Assembly (NCBI RefSeq): GCF_000242255.2
Contig: NC_017033.1
Location: 806,001 to 870,000 of the forward strand
DNA from: Frateuria aurantia DSM 6220
Lineage (GTDB): Bacteria > Pseudomonadota > Gammaproteobacteria > Xanthomonadales > Rhodanobacteraceae
Reading direction: 5' to 3'
DNA length: 64,000 nt
In this document: positions 56,211 through 64,000 of the stretch, in pieces
How the letters are laid out: the number at the start of each line of letters is the position of its first letter
Position numbering within the stretch: position 1 is the first letter of the stretch
Position numbers and translations under genes: made by a program
Notes under the pieces: generated by a model
Databases searched by the model: none
What the model was told of the DNA's origin: nothing
What the model saw: the letters and a program-made list of their open reading frames with translations, nothing else

Positions 56211-58385
56211 TCAGTACAGATCGATCGGGTCGACATCGACCGACCAGCGTACCTTGCGGGCTTCCGGGCGCTGTCGCAGCTGGCTCAGCGCCTGGCTCAG
56301 CGCCTGGTGCAACAGGCTGCGGCGAGGTCCTTCCAGCAGCAGCTGGCCCCGTTGGCGACCTGCGCGAACCGGCATCGGCGCCGGCATCGGTCCGGCCAGA
56401 TGAAACCCCGGATGGCCCTGCAGGGCCGCCGCCGCCGCATGCAGAAAGTCCTGCCACGCATCGGCCCGGTGAGCATCGGCGCGCACCAGGATCTGATGCC
56501 CGTAAGGTGGCAGTTCCAGCGTCTGGCGCTCTGCCAGCAGTTCCCGCGCCACGGCCGGATAGCCGTGGCTGAGCAGGCTGCGCAGCAGGGGATGATCCGG
56601 GTGATGGGTCTGCAGCATTACCTTGCCCGGCTTCGCGGCTCGCCCCGCGCGGCCCGCGACCTGGATCACCAGCTGGGCCAGCCGCTCGGTGGCACGAAAG
56701 TCGATGCTGTGAAGGCCTTCGTCGACCGAGACGATGGCCACCAGGGTCAGATTGGGCAGATCATGGCCTTTGGCCAGCATCTGGGTTCCCACCAGGATCG
56801 CCGGGCCTCCTTCGTGCAATTGCCCCAGCATGTCTTCCAGACTGTTCTTGCGGCGGGTGGTTTCGCGATCCACCCGCAAGACCGGAATGTCAGGATAGCG
56901 GGCGGTCAGCACCTCCTCCAGCCGTTCGGTACCCTGGCCTTGCGGGGTCAGGGCCTTGGAGGCGCAGGCGGGGCAGGTGGCCGGGACCGGCATGACATGG
57001 TCACAGTGATGGCACAGCAGCCGGCGCGGGGACTGGTGCAAGGTCATTGGCTGCTGGCAGCGCGGGCATTCGGCATGCCAGCCGCAGTCATAGCACAGCA
57101 GCACCGGCGCGTAGCCTCGCCGGTTGCGGAAAACCAGTACCTGTTCGCCACGGGCCAGGGTGGCATCGATCTGCCCCAGCAGGCTGGCCGAAAGTCCGTG
57201 TTCCAGATATTGGGCACGCACGTCGACCAGTTGCACGCTGGGCGCCTTGCTGCCACCGGGACGCTGGCGCAGGGGCAGTGACCGGTAGCGCCCGGCGGCG
57301 ACATTGGCCAGGGATTCCAGCGAGGGCGTGGCCGAACCCATGACCACCGGAATGCCCAGCCGGCGGGCTCTGACCAGGGCCAGGTCACGGGCGTGGTAGC
57401 GAAACCCTTCCTGCTGCTTGTAGGCGCCGTCGTGCTCCTCGTCGACCACGATCAGCCCGGCCCGCGGCAGGGGCGTGAACACGGCGGAACGGGTGCCTAC
57501 GATGACGCGCGCCAGACCTGACCGTGCTCGCATCCAGGCTTTGGCTCGGGCACCCTCGGAAAGATTCGAGTGCAGCACATCGATGGGAATCCCCAGTCTT
57601 GCCCGCAGTCGCTGGCCGGTCTGCGGGGCCAGGCTGATTTCGGGAATCAGTACCAGTACCTGTTCGTTGCGTGCCAGAGCTGCCTCGATCAAGGCCAGAT
57701 AGACCTCGGTCTTGCCACTGCCGGTGACGCCGTCCAGCACCCATGGCTGATAGCGGCCCCAGTGGGCGATGACCTGCTCGGCAGCATGGCGCTGTTCGGC
57801 ATTGAGCTCCACACCGGGCCGGGGCTGCCAGGGCGGGGCCTCCGGCCGGCTTTCAAAGCGTTCCAGCAGACCGGCCTTGCGCAGACGGCGGCCGGCATCG
57901 CGCCAGCCGGGCAGGACCACGTCCAGCTCGCCTTCGGTGGCGCTGGCAGCCTGCAGCTGGGTCAGCAGCTGCAGGGCGATGCCTCGGCGCGTGCCGTGGC
58001 TGGCCGGATCCTGGCCCAGTTCACTGAGTCGCCAGCCCGGCTCGCCAAGTTCAGGCCATTCGCCGGTTTCGCGCAGGCTCAGGGGCAGCGCGCTGCTCAG
58101 CGCCTCGCCGGGAGCGCCCATCCAGTAGCTGGCCGCCCACAATACATTGGTCAGCAGTTCGGCATCCAGCAGGGGTTCGGGGTCAAGGATGCGCTCGATC
58201 GGCTTCAACTGTTCCGGCGGAAGCGGACTGTCATCGATGAGGGCTGTGACCACGCCGACGCGTCGGCCTCTGCCGAAGGGCACTTCGACTCGGGTGCCGG
58301 GTGCCGGAATCCGACCCTCGGGCAGACGGTAGTCGAAAAAATTCGGCAGCGGGACCGGGAGGGCGATGCGTAGGGCGGCAGACAT
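56211..58385 (-). CDS. priA: Primosomal protein N' (replication restart helicase PriA)
   Basis: A 724-residue helicase: N-terminal DNA-binding domain, Walker A G-V-T-G-S-G-K-T-E, D-E-E-H box, then the zinc-binding Cys cluster (C-Y-D-C, C-P-R-C, C-H-H-C, C-P-A-C) and the C-terminal helicase lobe with G-T-Q-M-L-A-K-G-H-D. It restarts replication at collapsed forks. The DnaA-box region lies just upstream of its start. Transaldolase is downstream with a 131-base gap. Confidence 0.97.
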   Translation of the reverse strand: MSAALRIALPVPLPNFFDYRLPEGRIPAPGTRVEVPFGRGRRVGVVTALIDDSPLPPEQLKPIERILDPEPLLDAELLTNVLWAASYWMGAPGEALSSALPLSLRETGEWPELGEPGWRLSELGQDPASHGTRRGIALQLLTQLQAASATEGELDVVLPGWRDAGRRLRKAGLLERFESRPEAPPWQPRPGVELNAEQRHAAEQVIAHWGRYQPWVLDGVTGSGKTEVYLALIEAALARNEQVLVLIPEISLAPQTGQRLRARLGIPIDVLHSNLSEGARAKAWMRARSGLARVIVGTRSAVFTPLPRAGLIVVDEEHDGAYKQQEGFRYHARDLALVRARRLGIPVVMGSATPSLESLANVAAGRYRSLPLRQRPGGSKAPSVQLVDVRAQYLEHGLSASLLGQIDATLARGEQVLVFRNRRGYAPVLLCYDCGWHAECPRCQQPMTLHQSPRRLLCHHCDHVMPVPATCPACASKALTPQGQGTERLEEVLTARYPDIPVLRVDRETTRRKNSLEDMLGQLHEGGPAILVGTQMLAKGHDLPNLTLVAIVSVDEGLHSIDFRATERLAQLVIQVAGRAGRAAKPGKVMLQTHHPDHPLLRSLLSHGYPAVARELLAERQTLELPPYGHQILVRADAHRADAWQDFLHAAAAALQGHPGFHLAGPMPAPMPVRAGRQRGQLLLEGPRRSLLHQALSQALSQLRQRPEARKVRWSVDVDPIDLY

Positions 58386-58540
58386 GGATTCCTCGAGGCA
58401 AGCAGTGTAACCGGTATCGTCCAGATCGTTTCGATGCTGCTGCAGGGATGCGCGAATCGTCGCGGCCTCACTTGCAGCACTTATCTGGGGGATTTGCCAG
58501 GATTGAGCGCTAAGTGACTATCGCCGTGAAGGTTTGCCGG

Positions 58541-58575
58541 TTATCCACAGGAGTTGTGGATAAGTCTGTGGATCA
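58541..58575. promoter_or_regulatory. DnaA-box cluster
   Basis: Perfect DnaA consensus TTATCCACA at 58541-58549 on the plus strand, its inverted counterpart TGTGGATAA at 58555-58563, and a one-mismatch copy TGTGGATCA at 58567-58575. Confidence 0.75.
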
Positions 58576-58660
58576 GGTGGTGGCAGAGTGCCTCCAGGCC
58601 CGCCGCAAGGCGCTTTATGACGGCCTGTCTAATTTTTAACCATGATAAAAACAATATAAA

Positions 58661-58673
58661 AATCAAATAATTG
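58661..58673 (+). promoter_or_regulatory. IHF consensus match in the AT-rich tract
   Basis: AATCAAATAATTG fits WATCAANNNNTTR at every fixed position. It lies in the AT-rich tract about 85 bases from the DnaA boxes. Such matches occur by chance in AT-rich DNA. Confidence 0.5.
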
Positions 58674-58874
58674 CAAAGGCATCGTGGCTCGGGTTCATAC
58701 GCCGGTCAGGATTGAAGTCTGGTTCTTGACAGCCGGGTGACGCTGTGCAAAACACTTGACAGATCGCCAATCACCAAACGGCTCATCCCGCGCAGGCCGG
58801 TTTTCACTGCGGCCTGTGCATGCGAAATCCATGGCGATATCGCATACTAGCCGACCTCCCGGCTGGTGACTGCA

Positions 58875-60239
58875 ATGCCTTTTCATCGATTCGACCGCCA
58901 GCGGATCGTGCGCGAAGCGACGGCGACCTTAAAACTGGCACTGCCCTTGATCCTTGCCCAGCTGGCCGCGATGGGGAGCAGCGTGGTCGACACGATCTTG
59001 TCGGGCCATGTCGGGTCCCAGGTATTGGGTGCGGTGGCTGTCGGTACGGGCGTATGGTCGCTGGCGGTAGTGACCGGCATCGGGGTGATGCTGGCGGTGC
59101 CTTCGACGGTATCCCAGCTCGAGGGGGCAGGTCAGCGCCGCAGCATTGCCGATGTGCTGATCCAGTCCCAGTGGCTGGGTCTGATCGTCGGTGTGATCCT
59201 GATGCTGCTGATGCGCCATGCCATCTGGCTGGTGGATGTGATGGGAGTGGACCCCGGTCTGCGTCGGGACGTGGCCGGCTTCTTGCGGGCGATCAGTTGG
59301 GGGGCTCCGGCCCTGACCTGTTATTTCGGCATGCGTGGCATGTCGGAAGGCATGGGACTGACCCGGCCTTCGATGTGGTTCAGTTTCGGCGGACTGCTGC
59401 TGCTCGCGCCGCTGGATTATGCCTTGATGTACGGTCGCTTGGGGATTCCCCCGCAAGGTGCCGAGGGCTGCGGCGCAGCCACCGCCCTGGTGCTGTGGCT
59501 GCAGACGCTCAGTTTCGCCTGCTATATCCGCTGGCGGGCCGATTATCGGGACCTGGGCTGGGACCGGGTTCGCCGCTGGCCCAGCTGGGTGGTCCTGGGG
59601 CCTCTGCTGCATATCGGTGTGCCGATGGCGATCAGCCTGCTCGCTGAATCGGGCATGTTCGTGGCCGCGGCCTTGCTGATCGGCCGGCTGGGCGCCTCGG
59701 CGGTATCCGCCCATCAGGTGGCGCTGAATATTTCCGCCTTGTTCTTCATGGTACCGCTGGGCTTGTCGATGGCGATCACGGTCAGGGTCGGACAGGCGGT
59801 GGGGCGGGGCGACCCGGTGGGGCGGGCCTATGCGGGATTCTGCGGCATCGGCCTGACCTTGCTGACCCAGGCCTTGTCGGCCAGTCTGCTGCTGCTGGCA
59901 CCCGGGATGCTGGCCCATATCTATACCAGTGATCCGCAAGTGGTCCACAACACCATGGTGCTGCTGGCGCTGGCTGGACTGTTCCAGTTCTCGGACGGTA
60001 TCCAGGTGGCCTCGGGCGGTGCCTTGCGCGGCATGAAGGATACGCGCGTGCCGATGCTGGTCACTATTTTCGCCTACTGGCTGGTGGGCTTGCCGGTGGG
60101 CTGGTGGCTGGCCTTCCCCGGGCGGCTGGGAGCACGTGGCATGTGGATGGGCCTGGTTGCCGGACTCAGCGTTGCTGCCATCCTGTTGCTGGGTCGCTTC
60201 TGGCGGCGCAACCGGCTCGCCGTGGCGGATATGCATTGA
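58875..60239 (+). CDS. MATE-family multidrug efflux transporter (NorM type)
   Basis: A 454-residue protein with twelve hydrophobic segments in two halves of related sequence, and MATE signatures (L-P-L-I-L-A-Q near the first helix, D-T-I-L-S-G-H, V-D-V-M-G, V-A-S-G-G-A-L-R-G near the end of the second half). It exports cationic drugs using Na+ or H+ gradients. ATG 58875 is preferred; GTG 58866 would add three residues. A terminator lies about 165 bases after it. Confidence 0.93.
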   Translation: MPFHRFDRQRIVREATATLKLALPLILAQLAAMGSSVVDTILSGHVGSQVLGAVAVGTGVWSLAVVTGIGVMLAVPSTVSQLEGAGQRRSIADVLIQSQWLGLIVGVILMLLMRHAIWLVDVMGVDPGLRRDVAGFLRAISWGAPALTCYFGMRGMSEGMGLTRPSMWFSFGGLLLLAPLDYALMYGRLGIPPQGAEGCGAATALVLWLQTLSFACYIRWRADYRDLGWDRVRRWPSWVVLGPLLHIGVPMAISLLAESGMFVAAALLIGRLGASAVSAHQVALNISALFFMVPLGLSMAITVRVGQAVGRGDPVGRAYAGFCGIGLTLLTQALSASLLLLAPGMLAHIYTSDPQVVHNTMVLLALAGLFQFSDGIQVASGGALRGMKDTRVPMLVTIFAYWLVGLPVGWWLAFPGRLGARGMWMGLVAGLSVAAILLLGRFWRRNRLAVADMH

Positions 60240-60404
60240 TCTGATCCGACCTGATCCGGTCAGGAAGTGGAGGGTATCCGCGAATCGCCATGGGACTGAC
60301 ATCCGGATGTCATCCAGGTTCGCCAGACTGGCCTCACTCGATGGAGTCCAAGGGATCGTGGTGTGCCCGCCGCAGCGCCATCCGCCCATCGAGACCAATG
60401 CCGA

Positions 60405-60444
60405 CCCGTCGTCGCCGCCCTGCAGGGCGGGACGGCGGGTTTTT
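60405..60444 (+). terminator. Probable terminator after the MATE gene
   Basis: An imperfect GC-rich hairpin with the perfect core CCGCCCTGCAGGGCGG, followed by GGGTTTTT. Confidence 0.6.
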
Positions 60445-60528
60445 CATGTCTGCGCTCCCCGGATCCGCTGGCCGTCGGCGCCCCGTTGAAGGCCGGGTTG
60501 CCTGGGCATTCGGACCCGCAGGGCCGGA

Positions 60529-61014
60529 TCAGGCTTCTTCGAAGCGGTTCGCTTCGCGGTTCTTGCGCACGCTCAAGGGATCCCAGATCCGCCCGTTCAT
60601 GGCGATATGGACGCCGGGAGGCAGCAACTGCACCGCGGAAACGGCACAGCCGATATTGAATACCGCGTCCGAACCCATGAAGCGGGCCGGATTCAGAGCG
60701 CCGGTCAGCACGATGGTCTTGTCGGTCACCGCCTGCAGCACGCGGGCGGTCTCGACCATGCTGTCGGTGCCGTGGGTGATCAGGATCCGGTCCTGGGGGA
60801 TGGCCTTGACCGTCGCCAGGATCTGAGCCCGGTCCTCGTCGGTGATATGCAGGCTGTCCTTGCGCATCAAAGCATGGACTTCGTAGTCGAAGGCCACGCC
60901 GAACTGGCCCAGGATGTCACTGATCTGGGGAGCCCCGATCTTGTAGTCGGACTTGTCATCGAAATAGATCTTGTCGATGGTGCCGCCGGTGGTGATGATG
61001 GCTAACTGCTGCAT
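60529..61014 (-). CDS. One-domain L-asparaginase-like protein
   Basis: A 161-residue protein that keeps only the N-terminal asparaginase domain. It has the T-T-G-G-T-I-D nucleophile loop, and H-G-T-D-S-M-V-E-T with the second catalytic Thr/Asp. Full asparaginases are over 300 residues, with a C-terminal domain missing here. The stop is followed by plain intergenic DNA, so it is a natural short form rather than a truncation I can see. Start at 61014 (MQQLAII). Activity uncertain. Confidence 0.78.
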   Translation of the reverse strand: MQQLAIITTGGTIDKIYFDDKSDYKIGAPQISDILGQFGVAFDYEVHALMRKDSLHITDEDRAQILATVKAIPQDRILITHGTDSMVETARVLQAVTDKTIVLTGALNPARFMGSDAVFNIGCAVSAVQLLPPGVHIAMNGRIWDPLSVRKNREANRFEEA

Positions 61015-61094
61015 GGAAGGCTCGTTGTTCTCAAGAGTTGGGGCTGCGCTGAAGTGATGATGCACCCATCGCGGATATTTCGCCCGTCGGTGGT

Positions 61095-61733
<639 letters not shown>

Positions 61734-61792
61734 CTAGTGTAGCGTTTGGGCTGGCTGAACTGGACCGGCCAAGGCCAGAACCAAGGACATTC

Positions 61793-63076
61793 ATGGCATT
61801 GAAGATTGACCGGAAACGGCTGTTCGCGTTTTTTGCCTACGCCTGGGAGCGCTTTGTTGCGGACAAGTGTTTCGAATCGGCCGGCGCACTGGCCTATACC
61901 ACCCTGGTGTCGCTGGTGCCGTTGATGGTGGCGATGCTGGCGATGTTCTCGGTGTTTCCGGTATTCGAGCCCTGGCGCCAGACCGTCGAGGATTTCGTGT
62001 TCAACAATGTGCCGGCCGCGGGCTCGGGCGTGCGCGATGCCCTCAAGGGGTTTGCCAGCAACGCCAGCCAGCTGACTGGCATCAGTATTCTGGCCATGCT
62101 GTTCAGTGCCGTCTCGATGATGGTCAGCATCGAAGACCGCATGAATCGCATCTGGCGTGTCCGCAAGCCGCGCAGCTGGGTGTCGCGGGTGTTTCTATAC
62201 TGGACCGCGCTGACCCTGGGACCGATCCTCACGGTCGGATCGCTGGCGGCCATGTCCTATGCCGTGGCGCTGCCCATGCTGCACGATGCCGCTGACCAGC
62301 TGTCTTCCACGGTGGGCCAGCGAGCTTTGCTGCTGCTGCCGTTTGCCGTCACCTTCGCCTCTTTGTGGCTGCTCTATGCCCTGGTACCCAATGGTCAGAT
62401 CAAGCGGCGTTATGCTACCGCAGGGGCCTTTGTCGGCGCGGTGCTGTTCGAAATCGCCCGCAACGGCTTCGGCATCTACGTGGCCCATGCCCAGACCTAC
62501 GAACGCATCTACGGCGCGCTGGCGGCGCTGCCGATTTTTCTGCTATGGATCTATCTCTCCTGGGTGATCGTGATCATGGGCGCCTCGCTGGCTGCCTCGA
62601 TGGCGTCCTTCGAATATCATCCCTCGGGCAGTCTGTTGCCCGAGGGGGCCGAGTTTCTGGGGCTGCTGGTGGTTCTGGGCCATTTCGTGCAGGCACAGCG
62701 AGAAGGTCGACCGCTTGCCGTGGCCGAGGTCAATCGCGTGGAACCGGCCTTGAGCCGCAAGGACACACTCGGCTATTTCGACGATCTTGAGCGTGGCGGC
62801 ATCATCCGCGGTTCCGTCAGCGAGGGCTGGGTGATGATACGCAGTCTGGATACCACTCAGTTGCTGAGCCTGTATCGTGACGTGCACTATCGTCTGCCAT
62901 TGTCACCACGTGACGAGATCGAGCAACGTGGCATCCAGTTGCCGGAGCCGCTGATGACGGTTCTTGATGCTCTTGCCCGTCAGCTGCGCGGTTCGCTGGC
63001 CGTGTCGCTGGAACAGATTTTCCCGGTATCGGAATCCACCGTTCCGGCTGATGCCCACAGGAAGAGCGGTCCATGA
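61793..63076 (+). CDS. YihY/UPF0761-family inner membrane protein
   Basis: A 427-residue protein: about six hydrophobic helices in the first 270 residues, with the family hallmarks A-L-A-Y-T-T-L-V-S-L-V-P at the first helix, E-D-R-M-N-R-I-W and the R-R-Y-A-T-A-G-A segment, and a soluble C-terminal domain. Once called RNase BN, but not a nuclease; function unknown, related to envelope integrity in some bacteria. Its TGA overlaps the ATG of the next gene. Confidence 0.88.
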   Translation: MALKIDRKRLFAFFAYAWERFVADKCFESAGALAYTTLVSLVPLMVAMLAMFSVFPVFEPWRQTVEDFVFNNVPAAGSGVRDALKGFASNASQLTGISILAMLFSAVSMMVSIEDRMNRIWRVRKPRSWVSRVFLYWTALTLGPILTVGSLAAMSYAVALPMLHDAADQLSSTVGQRALLLLPFAVTFASLWLLYALVPNGQIKRRYATAGAFVGAVLFEIARNGFGIYVAHAQTYERIYGALAALPIFLLWIYLSWVIVIMGASLAASMASFEYHPSGSLLPEGAEFLGLLVVLGHFVQAQREGRPLAVAEVNRVEPALSRKDTLGYFDDLERGGIIRGSVSEGWVMIRSLDTTQLLSLYRDVHYRLPLSPRDEIEQRGIQLPEPLMTVLDALARQLRGSLAVSLEQIFPVSESTVPADAHRKSGP

Positions 63077-63555
63077 TGTTTCGCAAATTGATTTCCGCCC
63101 TGGCGCTTGTCAGCGGCATCGGCCTGGCCTCGACGGCGATGGCCGCCATGCCTGCCCATCCGCAGCTGAAGCTGGCCACGCTCGATGGCCATGGTTTCGA
63201 CCTTGAGGCTCAGCGAGGGCGCTGGGTGATCGTGAATTTCTGGGCCACCTGGTGTGTGCCCTGCATTGCAGAAATGCCGGCCATATCGGCGTATGTCAAG
63301 GCGCATGCCGGCAAGGTCTCGGCCATCGGCGTGGCCTACGATGATACGGAGCTGGCGGATCTGAAAGCTTTCATGCTCAAGCATCCGTTGGCCTATCCGG
63401 TGGCGCGGGTACCGATGGATCAACCGCCGCATGATTTCGATCAGCCGCAAGGGCTGCCGACGACCTGGCTGATCGCGCCGGACGGCACGGTGGCGAAGCA
63501 TTTTGTCGGACCGGTCACGGCGGCTTCACTGGCGGCGGCGACCGGGCTGAAATAA
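63073..63555 (+). CDS. Exported TlpA/ResA-type thioredoxin-like protein
   Basis: A 160-residue protein with a signal peptide (ending A-M-A) and a thioredoxin fold with W-C-V-P-C active site, then the T-W-L-I cis-Pro-type segment (G-L-P-T-T). Periplasmic reductants of this type serve cytochrome c maturation or other thiol proteins. ATG 63073 overlaps the stop of the membrane protein gene; ATG 63076 is an alternative. A very strong hairpin follows. Confidence 0.88.
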   Translation: MMFRKLISALALVSGIGLASTAMAAMPAHPQLKLATLDGHGFDLEAQRGRWVIVNFWATWCVPCIAEMPAISAYVKAHAGKVSAIGVAYDDTELADLKAFMLKHPLAYPVARVPMDQPPHDFDQPQGLPTTWLIAPDGTVAKHFVGPVTAASLAAATGLK

Positions 63556-63578
63556 GCGGCCGCTCGTTCCTGCCCAAG

Positions 63579-63617
63579 AAACGAAGATGGCCGGGGTGAC
63601 CCGGCCATCTTCGTTTC
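63579..63617. terminator. Bidirectional terminator-like hairpin
   Basis: GAAACGAAGATGGCCGGG / CCCGGCCATCTTCGTTTC, perfect 18-base arms with a 3-4 base loop, between convergent genes; ends in only short T runs. Confidence 0.75.
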
Positions 63618-63634
63618 AGCATCCGGTTGCGGTC

Positions 63635-63925
63635 TCAGCCGGCGCTGGACGAGGCCGATGCGGGCGCGGTCTGATCCGAGGGAGCGCTGTCGCCATCACC
63701 GCCGCGGGTGTAGACGATCTTCTTGCTCTCGTTTTCGCAGTTGCCGACCACCTTGCCGGAGGCCGAATCGGCCTTGTCGGCATCAACGACATCCAGCGAG
63801 TAATGGCTGACACCGTTGGCTTCGATCTTCTTGGCGATCTGGGCCTTGGTGTCTTCGCAGCTGGCGTGGGCCAGAACCGGCAGAACCAGCAGCGGCAGCA
63901 GGGCAAGGCCGAACGACTTCTTCAT
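63635..63925 (-). CDS. DUF1161-family exported protein
   Basis: A 96-residue protein: signal peptide (K-K-S-F-G-L-A-L-L then L-A-H-A-S), a short domain with C-E-D-T-K-A-Q-I, K-I-E-A-N-G-V-S-H-Y, G-K-V-V-G-N-C-E and K-K-I-V-Y-T-R (DUF1161 pattern with a conserved Cys pair), and a Ser/Ala-rich disordered C-terminus. Periplasmic, function unknown. AAGGAG precedes the ATG. Confidence 0.85.
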   Translation of the reverse strand: MKKSFGLALLPLLVLPVLAHASCEDTKAQIAKKIEANGVSHYSLDVVDADKADSASGKVVGNCENESKKIVYTRGGDGDSAPSDQTAPASASSSAG

Positions 63926-64000
63926 GATGAACTCCTTGAAACGCGTTGACTTGAATGGATCTGGATACCTGCTTTTGACCGATAAAACGCGATTCCATAT

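Larger units (their letters stand above)
58386..58874. other. priA-norM intergenic region with DnaA boxes and AT-rich tract
   Basis: No gene. It contains the DnaA-box cluster at 58541-58575, an AT-rich tract at about 58628-58676, and two TTGACA hexamers at 58726 and 58756 without good -10 partners. The short minus-strand frame at 58695-58886 has no family character. Confidence 0.6.

Noticed and set aside
58726-58761. Two TTGACA hexamers before the MATE gene as promoters
   Set aside because: No acceptable -10 hexamer at 16-18 bases from either.
58386-58874. Calling the region the chromosomal oriC
   Set aside because: dnaA, dnaN or rpmH are not near it and skew cannot be computed here; reported only as a DnaA-box locus.
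60240-60528. Open frames after the MATE gene
   Set aside because: Short, overlapping a terminator and without family character.

Overview
The window is a high-GC chromosomal segment of a gammaproteobacterium. Gene order and protein style point to Xanthomonadales, family Rhodanobacteraceae. The signs are pncC-recA-recX-alaS-csrA-tRNA-Ser, trxA-rho divergent from rhlB, ftsE-ftsX-ung-rpoH, RhlB and Rho with long disordered extensions, and a class-2 type glutamate-cysteine ligase. A periplasmic FAD/haem sugar dehydrogenase of the acetic-acid-bacterium kind together with a squalene-hopene cyclase would fit an acid-producing genus such as Frateuria. That genus is an inference from content, not a match I could compute. 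I see no prophage, insertion sequence, CRISPR array or rRNA.

Layout. 1-8.2 kb: a glycosidase-like lipoprotein cut by the window edge, a MutT-type Nudix enzyme, a glutaredoxin-like protein, YceI with cytochrome b561, phospholipase A1, two cold-shock proteins, an alpha/beta hydrolase, a membrane-anchored c-type cytochrome and TcdA. 8.2-17.2 kb: acetoacetyl-CoA reductase, GluQ-RS, DsbA, PncC, RecA, RecX, AlaRS, CsrA and tRNA-Ser(GCU). 17.3-27.2 kb is more accessory: a Tat-exported esterase, a nitrilase, a Fur-box-controlled siderophore receptor, squalene-hopene cyclase divergent from a TetR regulator, and a HbpS/GlcG-like exported protein. 27.7-31.8 kb: tRNA-Asn(GUU), fRMsr, BioD, a small unknown protein and an exported M3 peptidase.

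32.1-36.5 kb holds the most distinctive metabolic unit. It is a three-gene operon for a periplasmic dehydrogenase: a Tat-signal small subunit, a GMC flavoprotein with a cysteine cluster for an Fe-S centre, and a three-haem membrane cytochrome c. A second HbpS/GlcG-like gene converges on it. 36.9-46.8 kb: glutamate-cysteine ligase, a PagL-like lipid A deacylase, Rho, thioredoxin, RhlB, FtsE, FtsX, Ung and RpoH. 46.9-55.0 kb: a response regulator and histidine kinase followed by a complete RND efflux set in the order pump-adaptor-outer-membrane factor. 55.1-64 kb: transaldolase, PriA, a MATE transporter, a one-domain asparaginase, WrbA, a YihY-type membrane protein, a TlpA-type thioredoxin and a DUF1161 protein.

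The non-coding signal I find most worth checking lies upstream of priA (58.54-58.68 kb). It has two perfect DnaA boxes in inverted orientation and a third near-match, followed by an AT-rich stretch containing a perfect match to the IHF consensus. Other regulatory signals are a strong Fur box that overlaps the promoter of the siderophore receptor, promoter pairs for both tRNAs, and several operator-like repeats.
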